The translations under genes and the position numbers were made by a program. Shown here one piece after another: positions 32,991 through 45,844 of a stretch of 64,000 nt of DNA. This DNA comes from Tragulus kanchil (taxonomy: Eukaryota > Chordata > Mammalia > Artiodactyla > Tragulidae): the NCBI GenBank assembly GCA_022376925.1, contig JAIOJX010000031.1, positions 136,294,854 through 136,358,853 of the forward strand. Direction: 5' to 3'. The notes under the pieces were generated by a model that was not told the DNA's origin, searched no databases, and saw only the letters and a program-made list of their open reading frames with translations. Position 1 is the stretch's first letter. The number at the start of each line of letters is the position of its first letter.

Positions 32991-33842
32991 GATATTACTG
33001 TAACTTATTTTTTTTTATGTAGAAAGTTTTTTCCCTTTCGTCACATGGCTTTCAGTCTGAATAAGTTTTCTCAGCAATGCAAGTTGAAAGTGAAGATTGC
33101 ATTTAAATGCTCCCCGTGGAAGACTTAACTTCCTCAGAACCTCCTACTTGTGGCCCAAAGCCCACCTGCTGGGCTCAGGTGGGCATGGAGGTGGCACCAC
33201 CCTGAAGGGAAGGACTCGGGGTCAGGGAGCCTGGGGCTGAGTTTCTCTTCTAGGGAGCCAGGAGGAAGCAGGATCAGCATCCTCATAAGGAGAAAAGACC
33301 GGGTCCTGAGGGAGGAGGGGTGTATATGGGAGACAAAGTGGCTGATGGAAATTGAAACCAGGCCAGGGGAAGAGGCGGAGGTGGATGAACATCTAAGCTG
33401 AGTTTGTGCTCCAGGGCAGCCTCTCAATCTCGAGTTCTACCCTCCCAGTCTGGGCATCTCACCCCAGGCTTTGGCCCCGTGCTGCCTGAAGGCTGACCGG
33501 TTTAGGTGAGGATACTTTCTCTATTTGTGGCCCAGCTCTGGGAGCAATCACCGATCAATTGGCAAATGTTTCATGCCCTCTTCTTGTTTGCTAGTTGCTA
33601 GGATGAAGCTTTCTTCACAACTCAACTGAACTTCTCTTACACCTTGAGGCACCACCAAGCCTCCAGGCAGCTTCTCTTGCTCCGCTGGGGCCAGAGTCAT
33701 ACCTCCAGCTGTCTTGGGACATCCTGGGCGACAAACCTGAATGTGGCTGTTTCACATTCAAGGGAACATAATGAGGCTGGGGTCCTCCAGTGAGTGTAGT
33801 GGGATCCTGGGCACTGGATTGGACCTGAGTAGAAGGCTGTTT
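32991..33842. other. Unique sequence
   Basis: No recognised gene or repeat. The ORFs on both strands (33134-33427 and 33150-33401) are antiparallel shadows without a domain. Confidence 0.4.
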
Positions 33843-34058
33843 GGGCTTCCCAGGTGGTGCTAGCGGTAAAGAACGCACCTGCCAATGTAGAAGACGTAAG
33901 AGATGTGGGTTTGATGCTTCATTGGGAAGATCCCCTGGAGGAGGGAATAGCAACCCACTCCAGTATCTTGCCTGGAGAATCCAAGATCAGAGAAGCCTTG
34001 CGGCTCCAGTCCATAGGGTCACAAAGAGTCGGACACAATTGAAGCGACTGAACATGCA
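33843..34058 (+). mobile_element. Bov-tA/ART2-type SINE, full length
   Basis: Starts gggcttcccaggtggtgcta and has gatgtgggtttgatgcttca, ggagggaatagcaacccact, cagtatcttgcctggagaat, and the ruminant tail cacaaagagtcggacacaat followed by tgaagcgactgaac. This tail is a strong ruminant marker. Confidence 0.93.
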
Positions 34059-35427
34059 CGTGGGAGACTGTTTGCTCAGAGCAGCAGGAACCCCCATGAC
34101 CAAAAGATAGTCACCTAGACCCCGTCCAGGCCCTTAACACTACAGGCTCATCTTTGAATTTACCATGTGCTCTTCAAACTCATTTCTGTTCATGGAGGCT
34201 TCTTCAAGCTCTAGACTAGATTTAGGGCCCTGCCCTGTCCTCCTGCAGGTCTTTCTAATTCCTCTACATCATGAGTCACATTTTATTTTACTTGTTTAAC
34301 ACCAGCCTTATCTAAGGGCTTCTAAGTTCATACAGATGTGACTGTGTCCATCTAATTCAATACAGGATCCTTCATGCCTGGCAGTTGTGAATGCTCAACA
34401 AGTATTTGCTGAATATACTAGTTGAATGACAGAATGAAAATGCAAGTCTCAGTCAAAGAGGGAAGCCAGAAGTCAGTTGAGGAAAAACACCAGCTTCAGG
34501 CAAAGGCCCAAAGCCAAATGCCAGAGGGAAAATGAGGGGCAGAAGCAGAGTCAGGTACAGGCTGGGAAATGGTGGCAGGCCACCAGCGAGGCCAGGTGTT
34601 ACAATCTGGTCATTGAGAGAGAAAATCTCACAGTGAGCTGGAAGCTTTGAGACCCAGACTCCAGCTGGCCAAGAGCCCCTGTTGTCAAGTGCTCGGATGG
34701 GCACCCTGAAGTTAGCACTGGGCGGGGGTGACCGGCTCCACATGCGTGAGTATTTTTCCCTCTGGATATGTGTTGCAGTGTTCAGTACAGACCTTGGCAC
34801 TCAGCGGGACTCAGTAAGTGATTACGGACCCTAAATTTGGCAGAGCAAAATTATATTATCCAAACAAACAGAGTTGTATCTATTAGGGTTCTCTCGTTAC
34901 CAGCAAGAGAGACTGAGGTTGGTGAACTTAAGCCAACACCGAACTGAAGGAAAAGTGAAAGAAGCAGTCTTTGGGGCGGATGGGCACTAGCACAGCTCTG
35001 GGGGTGTGACATCAGAAACAGTGAAGTGTCCCCATGAGCAAGCATGTGTTTCATCTGTCCGCAGTCCTTCTGACATTCAGCTCAGGAGGGACAGACCCCA
35101 TCGACGCTGTGTGCAGTGGGCAAGCAAGGGTTGGTTCCCCAGAGGAAAGGGTGCAGATAGAAGGAGGGCAGTGTCCGCGGATGTTCTGGCTCTCAGTCTC
35201 AGCTTGGCTGAGTGGGAGCCTCTCCTGCACTGGCTGGGCTGTCTCACTTGGCCCCTGTCACCTTTCCTTCACACCAGGTGGTTGTCCTTGCCCCATGCCT
35301 CGAACTCTATGGCTGGAATTTTTGGCCACCCTGGCCTGGTTCCTCTCTGATTTGCATTCAGCAAAACATGAGTCTAGTCTTCTCACCTAACTTAGGTCCA
35401 GAAACGGGTCCTCTTATTTGTCTGGGA
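34059..35427. other. Unique sequence with a possible MIR piece
   Basis: gctcaacaagtatttgctga (34390-34412) resembles a MIR 3' tail. No gene is recognised. ORFs of 114-118 codons at 35006-35390 in overlapping frames have no domain signature. Confidence 0.4.
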
Positions 35428-35632
35428 AGTGTTAGTTGCTCAGTTGTGTCAGACTCTTTGTGATCCCCATGAAGTGTAGTCTGCTAGGCTTTTCAGTCCA
35501 TGGAATTCTCCAGGCAAGAATACTGCAGTGGGTTGCCATTTCCTTCTCCATGAGATAGATCTTCCCGACTCAGGGATCAAACCTAGGTCTCCTGCACTGC
35601 AGGCAGATTCTTTACCATCTGAGCCACCAGGA
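35428..35632 (-). mobile_element. Bov-tA/ART2-type SINE (reverse)
   Basis: On +: gttgctcagttgtgtcagac, ctttgtgatccccatg, ggaattctccaggcaagaat, gcagtgggttgccatttcct, ctgcactgcaggcagattct, gagccaccaggaac. This is the reverse of a full ruminant SINE. A 5'-trimmed duplicate is at 36578-36724. Confidence 0.93.
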
Positions 35633-37669
35633 ACGTCTGGGAGGGGAGGTCAGACAAGGATCCCAGGAAATCTGAGCTGTCAGGAGTCATAGATATGATC
35701 TAGAACTCAGTGGTCCAGAACAGGGGAAAGAATGGTTGTCAGGGTTAGGAAGTGAGTTAAGGGCAGATTCACAGTCATAGGCAAGACTTGACTGTTTTCT
35801 GCAGAAGGTATTTTATAGAAGTAATATATATTCATGAAAAGAAATCTAGAAGATATATGAAAGTAAAAAGCATTCGCCCCAATAATCCGCCCATTTGTCG
35901 TTCAAACCCACCTTTTGATGTCTAGTTCAGCTGGGAGGCAATCTAGAAAACTGACTGGTAAAATGGGCTTTGGAACTCCTGCATGGCCAGGTAGGAGCTG
36001 TGTGACCTCTGAATGTTGATTAACCTCTCGAAGCTTTAGTTATATCACCTGTGAAATAGAGGTGTTGTGAAGAAAAGGCAGAGCAAAGTTTATAACAGAG
36101 TCAGTACTTAATAAATCTTAGTAAGTGCTCAGTAAATATTAAAGTTTGCCTTTCTCTTATGCTTTTTCCATACTTCTGTCCCAATGCTTTCCCTGAATTC
36201 CTTAGGGAATGTCTCATCTCAATTCTGTGCTTCTGGGGTACTGCCCATCTGTCTTGGGGATAATTTTTTTTTTTACCAGTTGCATGCTCTAAAAAGCAAA
36301 TCATACATTCAGGATGTTACATAGCACCATTTGGGTGGGATGTGTGGGGAAGATACAAGACAAAAAGCATCTAACAGCAGATAGAGCATCATGTTGTACC
36401 CCGGCCACTCAGCGCCCTTGCTCTCCCCTCAAAGTAATAGCACCCACACACCCTTTTCCTTTAGGAAAGTCTTCTCCCACTCCACGTGGGGTGTCCATCC
36501 ATGCCACTAGGGAGGCAAGTGACCCAGACCTAGCCTATTAGAATATGCTGACCCACTGGCTTCAGGAAGTGGTGACGCTTTTTTTCAGTCCATGGAATTC
36601 TCCAGGCAAGAATACTGCAGTGGGTTGCCATTTCCTTCTCCATGAGATAGATCTTCCCGACTCAGGATCAAACCTAGGTCTCCTGCACTGCAGGCAGATT
36701 CTTTACCATCTGAGCCACCAGGAACGTCTGGGAGGGGAGGTCAGACAAGGATCCCAGGAAATCTGAGCTGTCAGGAGTCATAGATATGATCTAGAACTCA
36801 GTGGTCCAGAACAGGGGAAAGAATGGTTGTCAGGGTTAGGAAGTGAGTTAAGGGCAGATTCACAGTCATAGGCAAGACTTGACTGTTTTCTGCAGAAGGT
36901 ATTTTATAGAAGTAATATATATTCATGAAAAGAAATCTAGAAGATATATGAAAGTAAAAAGCATTCGCCCCAATAATCCGCCCATTTGTCGTTCAAACCC
37001 ACCTTTTGATGTCTAGTTCAGCTGGGAGGCAATCTAGAAAACTGACTGGTAAAATGGGCTTTGGAACTCCTGCATGGCCAGGTAGGAGCTGTGTGACCTC
37101 TGAATGTTGATTAACCTCTCGAAGCTTTAGTTATATCACCTGTGAAATAGAGGTGTTGTGAAGAAAAGGCAGAGCAAAGTTTATAACAGAGTCAGTACTT
37201 AATAAATCTTAGTAAGTGCTCAGTAAATATTAAAGTTTGCCTTTCTCTTATGCTTTTTCCATACTTCTGTCCCAATGCTTTCCCTGAATTCCTTAGGGAA
37301 TGTCTCATCTCAATTCTGTGCTTCTGGGGTACTGCCCATCTGTCTTGGGGATAATTTTTTTTTTTTTTTTACCAGTTGCATGCTCTAAAAAGCAAATCAT
37401 ACATTCAGGATGTTACATAGCACCATTTGGGTGGGATGTGTGGGGAAGATACAAGACAAAAAGCATCTAACAGCAGATAGAGCATCATGTTGTACCCCGG
37501 CCACTCAGCGCCCTTGCTCTCCCCTCAAAGTAATAGCACCCACACACCCTTTTCCTTTAGGAAAGTCTTCTCCCACTCCACGTGGGGTGTCCATCCATGC
37601 CACTAGGGAGGCAAGTGACCCAGACCTAGCCTATTAGAATATGCTGACCCACTGGCTTCAGGAAGTGGT
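35488..37669. repeat. Direct tandem duplication 9 (1086/1092 bp)
   Basis: Copy 1 is 35488-36573 and copy 2 is about 36578-37669, with about 4 bp of filler. The main differences are a T run near 36260 (shorter) versus 37356 (longer) and one G in cagggatcaa/caggatcaa. The left boundary falls inside a SINE, but the right boundary is in unique DNA, so SINE-SINE recombination does not explain it. Confidence 0.97.
35955..36150 (+). repeat. MIR SINE
   Basis: gtgtgacctctgaatgttga, ttagttatatcacctgtgaa, and gtaagtgctcagtaaatatt match MIR core and tail. The duplicate is at about 37046-37246. Confidence 0.75.
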
Positions 37670-38995
37670 ACAGTTATCAGTCCACTTCTTCCTGGGACCT
37701 TTTTATCTTGGGAACAAAGGTGCTGGGAGAATGTAAGCATGTACTTGCCGTGTGCAGAAAGCCTACTTGCAGGGAGAGATCAACACCGAGACGCAGAGGT
37801 GTGTAGAGATGAGCCAGGAAGTGTCAGGTACTAGTTTACAGTTTCTGAAGCCCTGGTTCTTGCAGAACATCAATATTATGTGAGTTTTCCCAGTATTCCT
37901 CCCACCTATGTGAGTTATATAAATTTCCATTTTTTTGCTTAACTGATTTATATTAGGCTGTGTTATTTCCAAGTCAGAGTCCTGACTAATACAATTGCTT
38001 TTTTCGTAAAGGTGGGGAGGTGGTTGTGTGATCATTTCTAACTTTGTCCATTCTATCTGCTGAGAAGGAACATTCTCCCCAGGTGGGTAGCATTCCCAGC
38101 ATACTGACCAAGATCAAGAGAACCCAATTTGGGGGGCTAGGGCTCATTGACTTCCTATTCAAAGCTCTCTGGAGATACACTCTGTCGTATTGATTGCAGA
38201 TGTGATCTGTAGCATTCACTCCGTCAAGCAGAATTTGAGTCTCTCAAGTCTTTGCAGTTATTTGAAGAAACAGATCCTTTCATCTCTTTTGGTTTCCTTG
38301 GCACTTGTTCTATTCCCTTTCATCTCCAGCTCAGCACTCTGAAAAGATGTGATGGTGTGAGATCCTAGATTCTGAATGTGTATGAAAGTATATAAGCATA
38401 TTCTGAGCAGTCAGAATTAATAATGTGGCATCCACATTCTACTTCCTTCATCATCACAGAATTTAAAAAAAAAAACAAAACATGCCTGGGTGAGACCCTT
38501 CAGGGAGGCTCGTATAGCCCTTCTTCCCTGGTGGAGGCACAAGAAGGGGGCTGCTCACAGTTACTTAGACACACAACAGGCTCTTAGTGCATTGTTGGCT
38601 TCAGGAATCCTCCTGCAAACTGTCTTCCTATTGTTTGGGAAGTCTGTCTACCTTTTGATCAGGTTGTCCTTCTCCTTCTGAAAGTGTACAGAACACTTCA
38701 GGAAGCCTTCTGGCTTAATTCTTTTTAATGCCAATAAATCCAGCATTTGTTATTTCTTACAGGTGGCCTTTTATTTCTTTGAGTTCTCAGTAAAGAACGA
38801 GTGGATAGTAACAGTGTATCATGTGAGCATCACGTAAAAAACAAGGAGTAAGGGGCTCAAGGGCAGTGTAATAGATGCTCGGATGTATCTAGTATTTCAT
38901 CCTTAAGTTGAGGCAAGAGAACTGGAAGGAATATACTTTGTGGTGTGACAGGAAGTCTGAGAGAGGGGTGACCAATCGAAGGTTTTTCATTTCAC
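37670..38995. other. Unique sequence
   Basis: No recognised gene or repeat. An A run lies at 38465-38475. Confidence 0.4.
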
Positions 38996-39360
38996 AAAAT
39001 TCATAAGAAATAAAACAAGCTTTTTTCCTACTCTCTTTATTTACCTTTGCTTTAATCTTTATTATTAATTTCTTTCTGCTGCCTTTGGGTTTAGTTTGTT
39101 CTTCTTCTAGTTCTTTGAGGCATAAAGTCAGGTAGTTGATCTGAGGTCTTCTTTTCTAATTTAATTTGTACATTTCGGTGTATTTTCCAGTTTTTCTTCA
39201 GCTACTGATTTTTAGTTTCATTCTACTGTGGTTGGAAAAAACTGTTTGCATAATTTCAATCCTCTTAAATTGGTTAAGAATTGTTTTGTGGCCTATCATG
39301 TTTTCCATCCTGGAGAAAGTTCTGTGTGTACTTGAGAAGATGTTTATTTGCTGTTGTTGG
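38996..39360 (-). repeat. Old L1 ORF2 fragment (reverse)
   Basis: ttcttcttctagttctttga, ttctactgtggttggaaaaa, and atcctggagaaagttctgtg followed by tgtacttgagaaga read as the reverse strand of an old L1 ORF2 segment. It seems to resume at about 39830 (tttttggatattcacataga) after LTR E. Confidence 0.65.
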
Positions 39361-39825
39361 TGACAGAGGTTCTCTCCTTGACTAAATTTTACTCAGTCTC
39401 CTCTAAGATCTCTAGGCCCTGACTTGGCATCTGTCCTGGTCAGGTCTGCATCACCCACTTGCAGCAAAAATCAGTCTCCGCTAGTTTAGAGGGAATGTTT
39501 CCATTTTTGATGTCTGGTCACTCTCAATCTCTGATCAAATTCCTCATATCCCCACCATTTCCCAGGTGATGTCTGATCACCTTACTCTGCCCTCGCCAAG
39601 AATCCCATTTAAGTAGGCCTTCTCTTCTCCTTGATGTTTTAGTAGTTTTGCACCACTGATCCCCAATCTGTTCCTTGGTTATAAATCTCCACTACTCCAT
39701 GCTGTGTTTAGAGTTGAGCCCAGTTCTGTACCGTTTCTTTTCCTCTATTGCAATAGTTCCTAATAAAATGTGTGTTTACTGCTTTAAAAACTGTCAGATT
39801 CTGTGCTTCTTTAACCTAGGGCTGA
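39361..39825 (+). mobile_element. Candidate solo LTR, family E, inside an L1 fragment
   Basis: Starts tgacagaggttctctccttg. It has a TATA-like ggttataaatc near 39680, a pyrimidine-rich stretch, and aataaaatgtg near 39762, the layout of an LTR. L1-like sequence lies on both sides. The 3' end is not resolved to CA, and the family is not named. Confidence 0.5.
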
Positions 39826-41186
39826 GGAGTTTTTGGATATTCACATAGATAAACAATAATGTACAAGTGCCCACACAGAATTTTGGCTTGATTTATGGGC
39901 ATTTGCAAATGTAAATGGTACTGTGACAGTGTTACGATACGAGCCAGTCAGTCATATTTAAACAAAAAAGTAACCAAGACCCCCAAATAATGGTTTCCTG
40001 GGCCTCTCTAAAGACCCATGGGGTCAGCAGAGGTTGTGGACTCTACCAGAATGCAAGAATAAATTGAAAAATAGAGATATCTTAAAAGCAGTCAGAAAAA
40101 AGAGGCTCATTATATGCAGAAATACTGAATGACCACAGACATCCTGTCAGAAACAGTGCAAGCCATAAGGCAATAATAATCCATTTTTTAAATGCTTAAA
40201 GACAAGGAAAATCTGTCAACTGAGAATTCTTACACAACCAACAAATATGTTCTCCAATAATACTTTTTTTTTAAGAGAAACAAATGTGGTGAGATTTGTA
40301 GTACAAATGGCCTAGGAAATCCTTCAGGCAGAAGAAAAATGTTATCAGATAGACATTTAGATCTTTAAAAGGAAGAGTGCAGGAGATAGTAAATATGTTG
40401 GTAAATAGAAGAAATTTCCCTTTATTGAAAATTTCCTTAAAAGATTATTCATTACTTAAAGCGAAAGTAATAACAATGTATGGGCTTTAGGGCCTAAGTA
40501 GATATAAAATATATAATAATAACAGTACACAAGATGAAATGAGGAAACAATTTCTTTGGTGTAAGGTTCTCATATCACATCTGATGTGAAATAAAATTAT
40601 TTGAAGATGGACCATAAAAGTTAATGATGTATACTGAAAACCTTAGAGCAATCCATTTAAAAAAAGAAGCAAAGCTGTAATAGCTAATAAGCTATTAAGC
40701 CAAGATAAAAATGGAATAATGAGGAAAAAACCTAACACAAAAGAAGTCAGGAAAAGAGAAGAATAATAAAGAACATATGGGACAGATGGAGCACACAGGA
40801 AATGCGCAAGATGGTAACTAAAACCTAGCCAGAAAAAATTAAATTAAATGTAAATGGTCTACATTGTCAGGGTTATAGTGTACAGGACGACAGTAGTTAT
40901 GCTACCAGGCACAAAGTGTATAGCTGTATAATAATTCAACAAAAAGACATATTAAATGAGTCTACTTAGATCTTCAGAATACATGAAGCAAAAACAGACA
41001 GAAGTGAATGGAGAAACAGGTAAGTCTTGAGCTATAATTTAATATTTCAAAGCACTTGTGTCAATAACTGACTGAAAAACAATAGATACCTAGAAGATTT
41101 AAGTGATGTAATGAAGACTATAACCATCTAATGATTTGTTTAGAACATTACACATACATGTATATAATCAGTCTCCTTTTCTGATT

Positions 41187-43383
41187 GCTTTTAAGATTTA
41201 GAAAACACACACAACTATAGAACATATATCTTTATAAATTTCAGCTGAAATGTTTACTGAGAGAGCTATGCCAGGCCATAAAATGAATTTTAATAAGTAA
41301 AATGACAAATATCATATAGGATGTGGTTTTTTTAACCACAAAATAATTAAATTAGAAAACAGTAGTAGAAACACTGCTAATAATGGAAAGGTGTAAAATC
41401 AATGATTTAATCTTCCACTTTAAGAAGTTATAAAATTACCAAAATAAACCCAAATTAAACTAAAGAAAGAAAACCCTACATGAATAGAAATAAATAACAT
41501 TTAAAAATGGACAAATAATAGAGAAAATCAAATAAACCAAAGTCTGGGCTTTGGTAAAAATCAATAAGGCTGTAAACCTTTAAGTGGACTGATTAAAACA
41601 AAGAAGAAAAGATGAAAATTACTATCATCAAGAATGAAGGAGGGGACAACACCACAGATTCTACAGATATTTAAAGAATAATAAGAAACTATTATACCAA
41701 TAAAATCAACAACCTAAATGAAGTGCCTAGATTCCTTGAATTCTAGAGCTGACTCAAGAAGAAACAAAATTAAACAACCTTATCTCAATTAAAAATAAAT
41801 AAATTTCTCATTACAAAATTTTAAACCGAGCTTCCCTAGTGACTCAGTGGTAAAAAATCTGCCTGCCAACGCAGGAGATATTGGTGTGATCCCTGGTTGG
41901 GAAGATCCCACATGCCATGGAGCAACTAAGCCTGTGCACCATAGCTACTGAGCCTGTGCTCTAGAGCCTGGGAACTGCAACTTCTGAACCCTTGCTCTGC
42001 ACTTACTGAAGCCCACATACCTAAAGCCTGGGCTCCACAACAAGAGAGGTCACCACAATGAGAAGTCCATGTATCACAACTAGAGAGTAGTCCCCACTCA
42101 TTGCAACTAGAGAAAATCCAGGGCAGCAATGAACACCCAGCACATCCAAAAATAAATAAATTTAAAAAATTGTTTTCAAAAATCTTTAAACAAATAGAAC
42201 ATCAGGCTGGCTTAGATGGCTCCACTGGTGAATTCTATCAAACATTTAAGGATGAAGTAATACCAATTCTTTTCATCGGGTAAATAACCCCATAATGAGG
42301 CTTTTAAGATTTAGAAAACACACACAACTATAGAACATATATCTTTATAAATTTCAGCTGAAATGTTTACTGAGAGAGCTATGCCAGGCCATAAAATGAA
42401 TTTTAATAAGTAAAATGACAAATATCATATAGGATGTGGTTTTTTTAACCACAAAATAATTAAATTAGAAAACAGTAGTAGAAACACTGCTAATAATGGA
42501 AAGGTGTAAAATCAATGATTTAATCTTCCACTTTAAGAAGTTATAAAATTACCAAAATAAACCCAAATTAAACTAAAGAAAGAAAACCCTACATGAATAG
42601 AAATAAATAACATTTAAAAATGGACAAATAATAGAGAAAATCAAATAAACCAAAGTCTGGGCTTTGGTAAAAATCAATAAGGCTGTAAACCTTTAAGTGG
42701 ACTGATTAAAACAAAGAAGAAAAGATGAAAATTACTATCATCAAGAATGAAGGAGGGGACAACACCACAGATTCTACAGATATTTAAAGAATAATAAGAA
42801 ACTATTATACCAATAAAATCAACAACCTAAATGAAGTGCCTAGATTCCTTGAATTCTAGAGCTGACTCAAGAAGAAACAAAATTAAACAACCTTATCTCA
42901 ATTAAAAATAAATAAATTTCTCATTACAAAATTTTAAACCGAGCTTCCCTAGTGACTCAGTGGTAAAAAATCTGCCTGCCAACGCAGGAGATATTGGTGT
43001 GATCCCTGGTTGGGAAGATCCCACATGCCATGGAGCAACTAAGCCTGTGCACCATAGCTACTGAGCCTGTGCTCTAGAGCCTGGGAACTGCAACTTCTGA
43101 ACCCTTGCTCTGCACTTACTGAAGCCCACATACCTAAAGCCTGGGCTCCACAACAAGAGAGGTCACCACAATGAGAAGTCCATGTATCACAACTAGAGAG
43201 TAGTCCCCACTCATTGCAACTAGAGAAAATCCAGGGCAGCAATGAACACCCAGCACATCCAAAAATAAATAAATTTAAAAAATTGTTTTCAAAAATCTTT
43301 AAACAAATAGAACATCAGGCTGGCTTAGATGGCTCCACTGGTGAATTCTATCAAACATTTAAGGATGAAGTAATACCAATTCT
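41187..43383. repeat. Direct tandem duplication 10 (1084 bp x2)
   Basis: Copy 1 is 41187-42270 and copy 2 is 42300-43383, of equal length, with 29 bp of filler (42271-42299). Confidence 0.97.
41829..42165 (+). mobile_element. CHR-2 SINE in old L1
   Basis: gagcttccctagtgactcag head, gcaggagatattggtgtgat B-box region, bodies gagcctgtgctctagagcct and aagcctgggctccacaacaa, end ccaaaaataaataaatttaa. Duplicates at 42942-43276 and partly at 44221-44390 are due to duplications 10 and 11. Confidence 0.9.
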
Positions 43384-45265
43384 ATGTGAAATTAGAACAT
43401 GCAGGAGAAAGTAAACTACTTTCCAACTTATATCATGAGGCTAATAAACAAACACTCCTCATAAATACAAGTGCAAAAAAATTTTCACAAGTACTGGAAA
43501 TTAAATCTGACAGTATATACAAAAATATAATACATTGCAACCAAGTACATTTATCCCAGGAATGCAAGGTTGGTTTAATGTATGAAAAATCAATCAATAC
43601 CATTTATTATATAAAAAGGAAAAACATAATTATCTCAATAGATGCTGAGAAAGTATTTGATACATAATAAAATCTCTTAGCAAAATAGGTATAAAAGGGA
43701 ATTTCCTTAACTTGATAAAATACATTTATGGAAAATATGTATCTAAATAAAACTAACTGGTGAAAGACTGGATGCTTTCTAAGAAAACCATTAAAAGGAT
43801 ATTCACTTTCCCCATTTCTGTTTCAGTCTTACTGATGGTCCTAGCCAATTTAATAACTCAAGAAAAAGAAATAAAATGCATACATAATGTAGAACTGCTT
43901 TTACTCACAGATGTTACATTTGTATACATAAAAAAAATCAAGAGGAATCTAAAAATACCACTAGAATGAGTTTAGCAAGTTTATGTATAAAGTTAATACA
44001 CAAAAATCAACTTAATTTCTATTTATCAGCAACAGTCAATTGGAAGTTTAGATAATGGGATTAGTGAACACAATATGAACTATTCTGTTCAAAATACTTT
44101 GAAAAAGAATAAAAACTAGAAAAGTACATACATCTGACATATATTTGGATGTGTGCAAGCCAAACATTTTTGGTAAATTTACAAACTAGCCTGAGTCAAG
44201 CCTGGGACTGCCTCTGCCCCCACTTACTGAAGCCCACATACCTAAAGCCTGGGCTCCACAACAAGAGAGGTCACCACAATGAGAAGTCCATGTATCACAA
44301 CTAGAGAGTAGTCCCCACTCATTGCAACTAGAGAAAATCCAGGGCAGCAATGAACACCCAGCACATCCAAAAATAAATAAATTTAAAAAATTGTTTTCAA
44401 AAATCTTTAAACAAATAGAACATCAGGCTGGCTTAGATGGCTCCACTGGTGAATTCTATCAAACATTTAAGGATGAAGTAATACCAATTCTATGTGAAAT
44501 TAGAACATGCAGGAGAAAGTAAACTACTTTCCAACTTATATCATGAGGCTAATAAACAAACACTCCTCATAAATACAAGTGCAAAAAAATTTTCACAAGT
44601 ACTGGAAATTAAATCTGACAGTATATACAAAAATATAATACATTGCAACCAAGTACATTTATCCCAGGAATGCAAGGTTGGTTTAATGTATGAAAAATCA
44701 ATCAATACCATTTATTATATAAAAAGGAAAAACATAATTATCTCAATAGATGCTGAGAAAGTATTTGATACATAATAAAATCTCTTAGCAAAATAGGTAT
44801 AAAAGGGAATTTCCTTAACTTGATAAAATACATTTATGGAAAATATGTATCTAAATAAAACTAACTGGTGAAAGACTGGATGCTTTCTAAGAAAACCATT
44901 AAAAGGATATTCACTTTCCCCATTTCTGTTTCAGTCTTACTGATGGTCCTAGCCAATTTAATAACTCAAGAAAAAGAAATAAAATGCATACATAATGTAG
45001 AACTGCTTTTACTCACAGATGTTACATTTGTATACATAAAAAAAATCAAGAGGAATCTAAAAATACCACTAGAATGAGTTTAGCAAGTTTATGTATAAAG
45101 TTAATACACAAAAATCAACTTAATTTCTATTTATCAGCAACAGTCAATTGGAAGTTTAGATAATGGGATTAGTGAACACAATATGAACTATTCTGTTCAA
45201 AATACTTTGAAAAAGAATAAAAACTAGAAAAGTACATACATCTGACATATATTTGGATGTGTGCA
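43113..45265. repeat. Direct tandem duplication 11 (1045 bp x2)
   Basis: Copy 1 is 43113-44157 and copy 2 is 44221-45265, with 63 bp of filler (44158-44220), the longest in the series. 43113-43383 also belongs to duplication 10, giving a 271-bp triple-copy segment. Confidence 0.97.
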
Positions 45266-45844
45266 TGTATGTTTGTGTGTATGCATATATTCTATCTAAA
45301 CTATCCAATTAAAAAATTTGGTAAAATATTTAAACAAAAACTTGACCAGAGAAGATATGCAAACATCTTTAGTTATTAGGGAGATAAAAATGAAAACAAT
45401 ATGATATCATCCCAAGTAGCATGGGTCAAATTAAAAAGGCTAATCATTACAAGTGTTCACCTGCATGTAGAGCAGATGGAACTCTCCTATATTGCTGTTG
45501 AGGTTGTAAAATGGTGCAGCAATTTTGGGGAAACAACATCTCCGTTTCTTTAAATGTTCAATATGTACTTACATATGATCTAGCAGTTCTATCCTTTGAT
45601 ACTGACTGAGATATAAACATATATATACCGACAGAAAGACTTGTACATGAATGTACAAGAGGCATTCATTCTTCATAATAGCCAATAATAGCCAAAAATT
45701 GAAAATAACTGATACATTTATCAAACAAATAATCATTGAATTGGGGTATATTCACCTCTGGAATATTACTCAGCAATAAAAAGTATGCACTACTGATATA
45801 TATATAACAACATATATTAATGGGAATTTTGAATTATAAAAAAG

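Larger units (their letters stand above)
40040..45840 (+). mobile_element. Old L1 (LINE-1), sense, dead, interrupted by a SINE
   Basis: Blocks follow L1 order: ORF1 C-terminal region (cttaaaagcagtcagaaaaa, ccttcaggcagaagaaaaat), endonuclease region (ctatgccaggccataaaatg), the ORF2 middle (aagtctgggctttggtaaaa), reverse transcriptase region (atcccaggaatgcaaggttg, then a degenerate motif A reading IDAEKVFD at about 43630-43660), and the ORF2 end (tgtaaaatggtgcagcaatt, ggaatattactcagcaataa). Stops are frequent. A CHR-2 SINE sits at 41829-42165. True length is about 2.2 kb less because duplications 10 and 11 lie inside. Confidence 0.8.

Noticed and set aside
35488..37669. SINE-SINE recombination as cause of duplication 9
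   Set aside because: Only the left boundary lies in a SINE. The right boundary is in unique DNA, and the length matches the whole series.
40040..45840. Functional LINE-1
   Set aside because: Frequent stops and frameshifts, a SINE insertion, and degenerate catalytic motifs.
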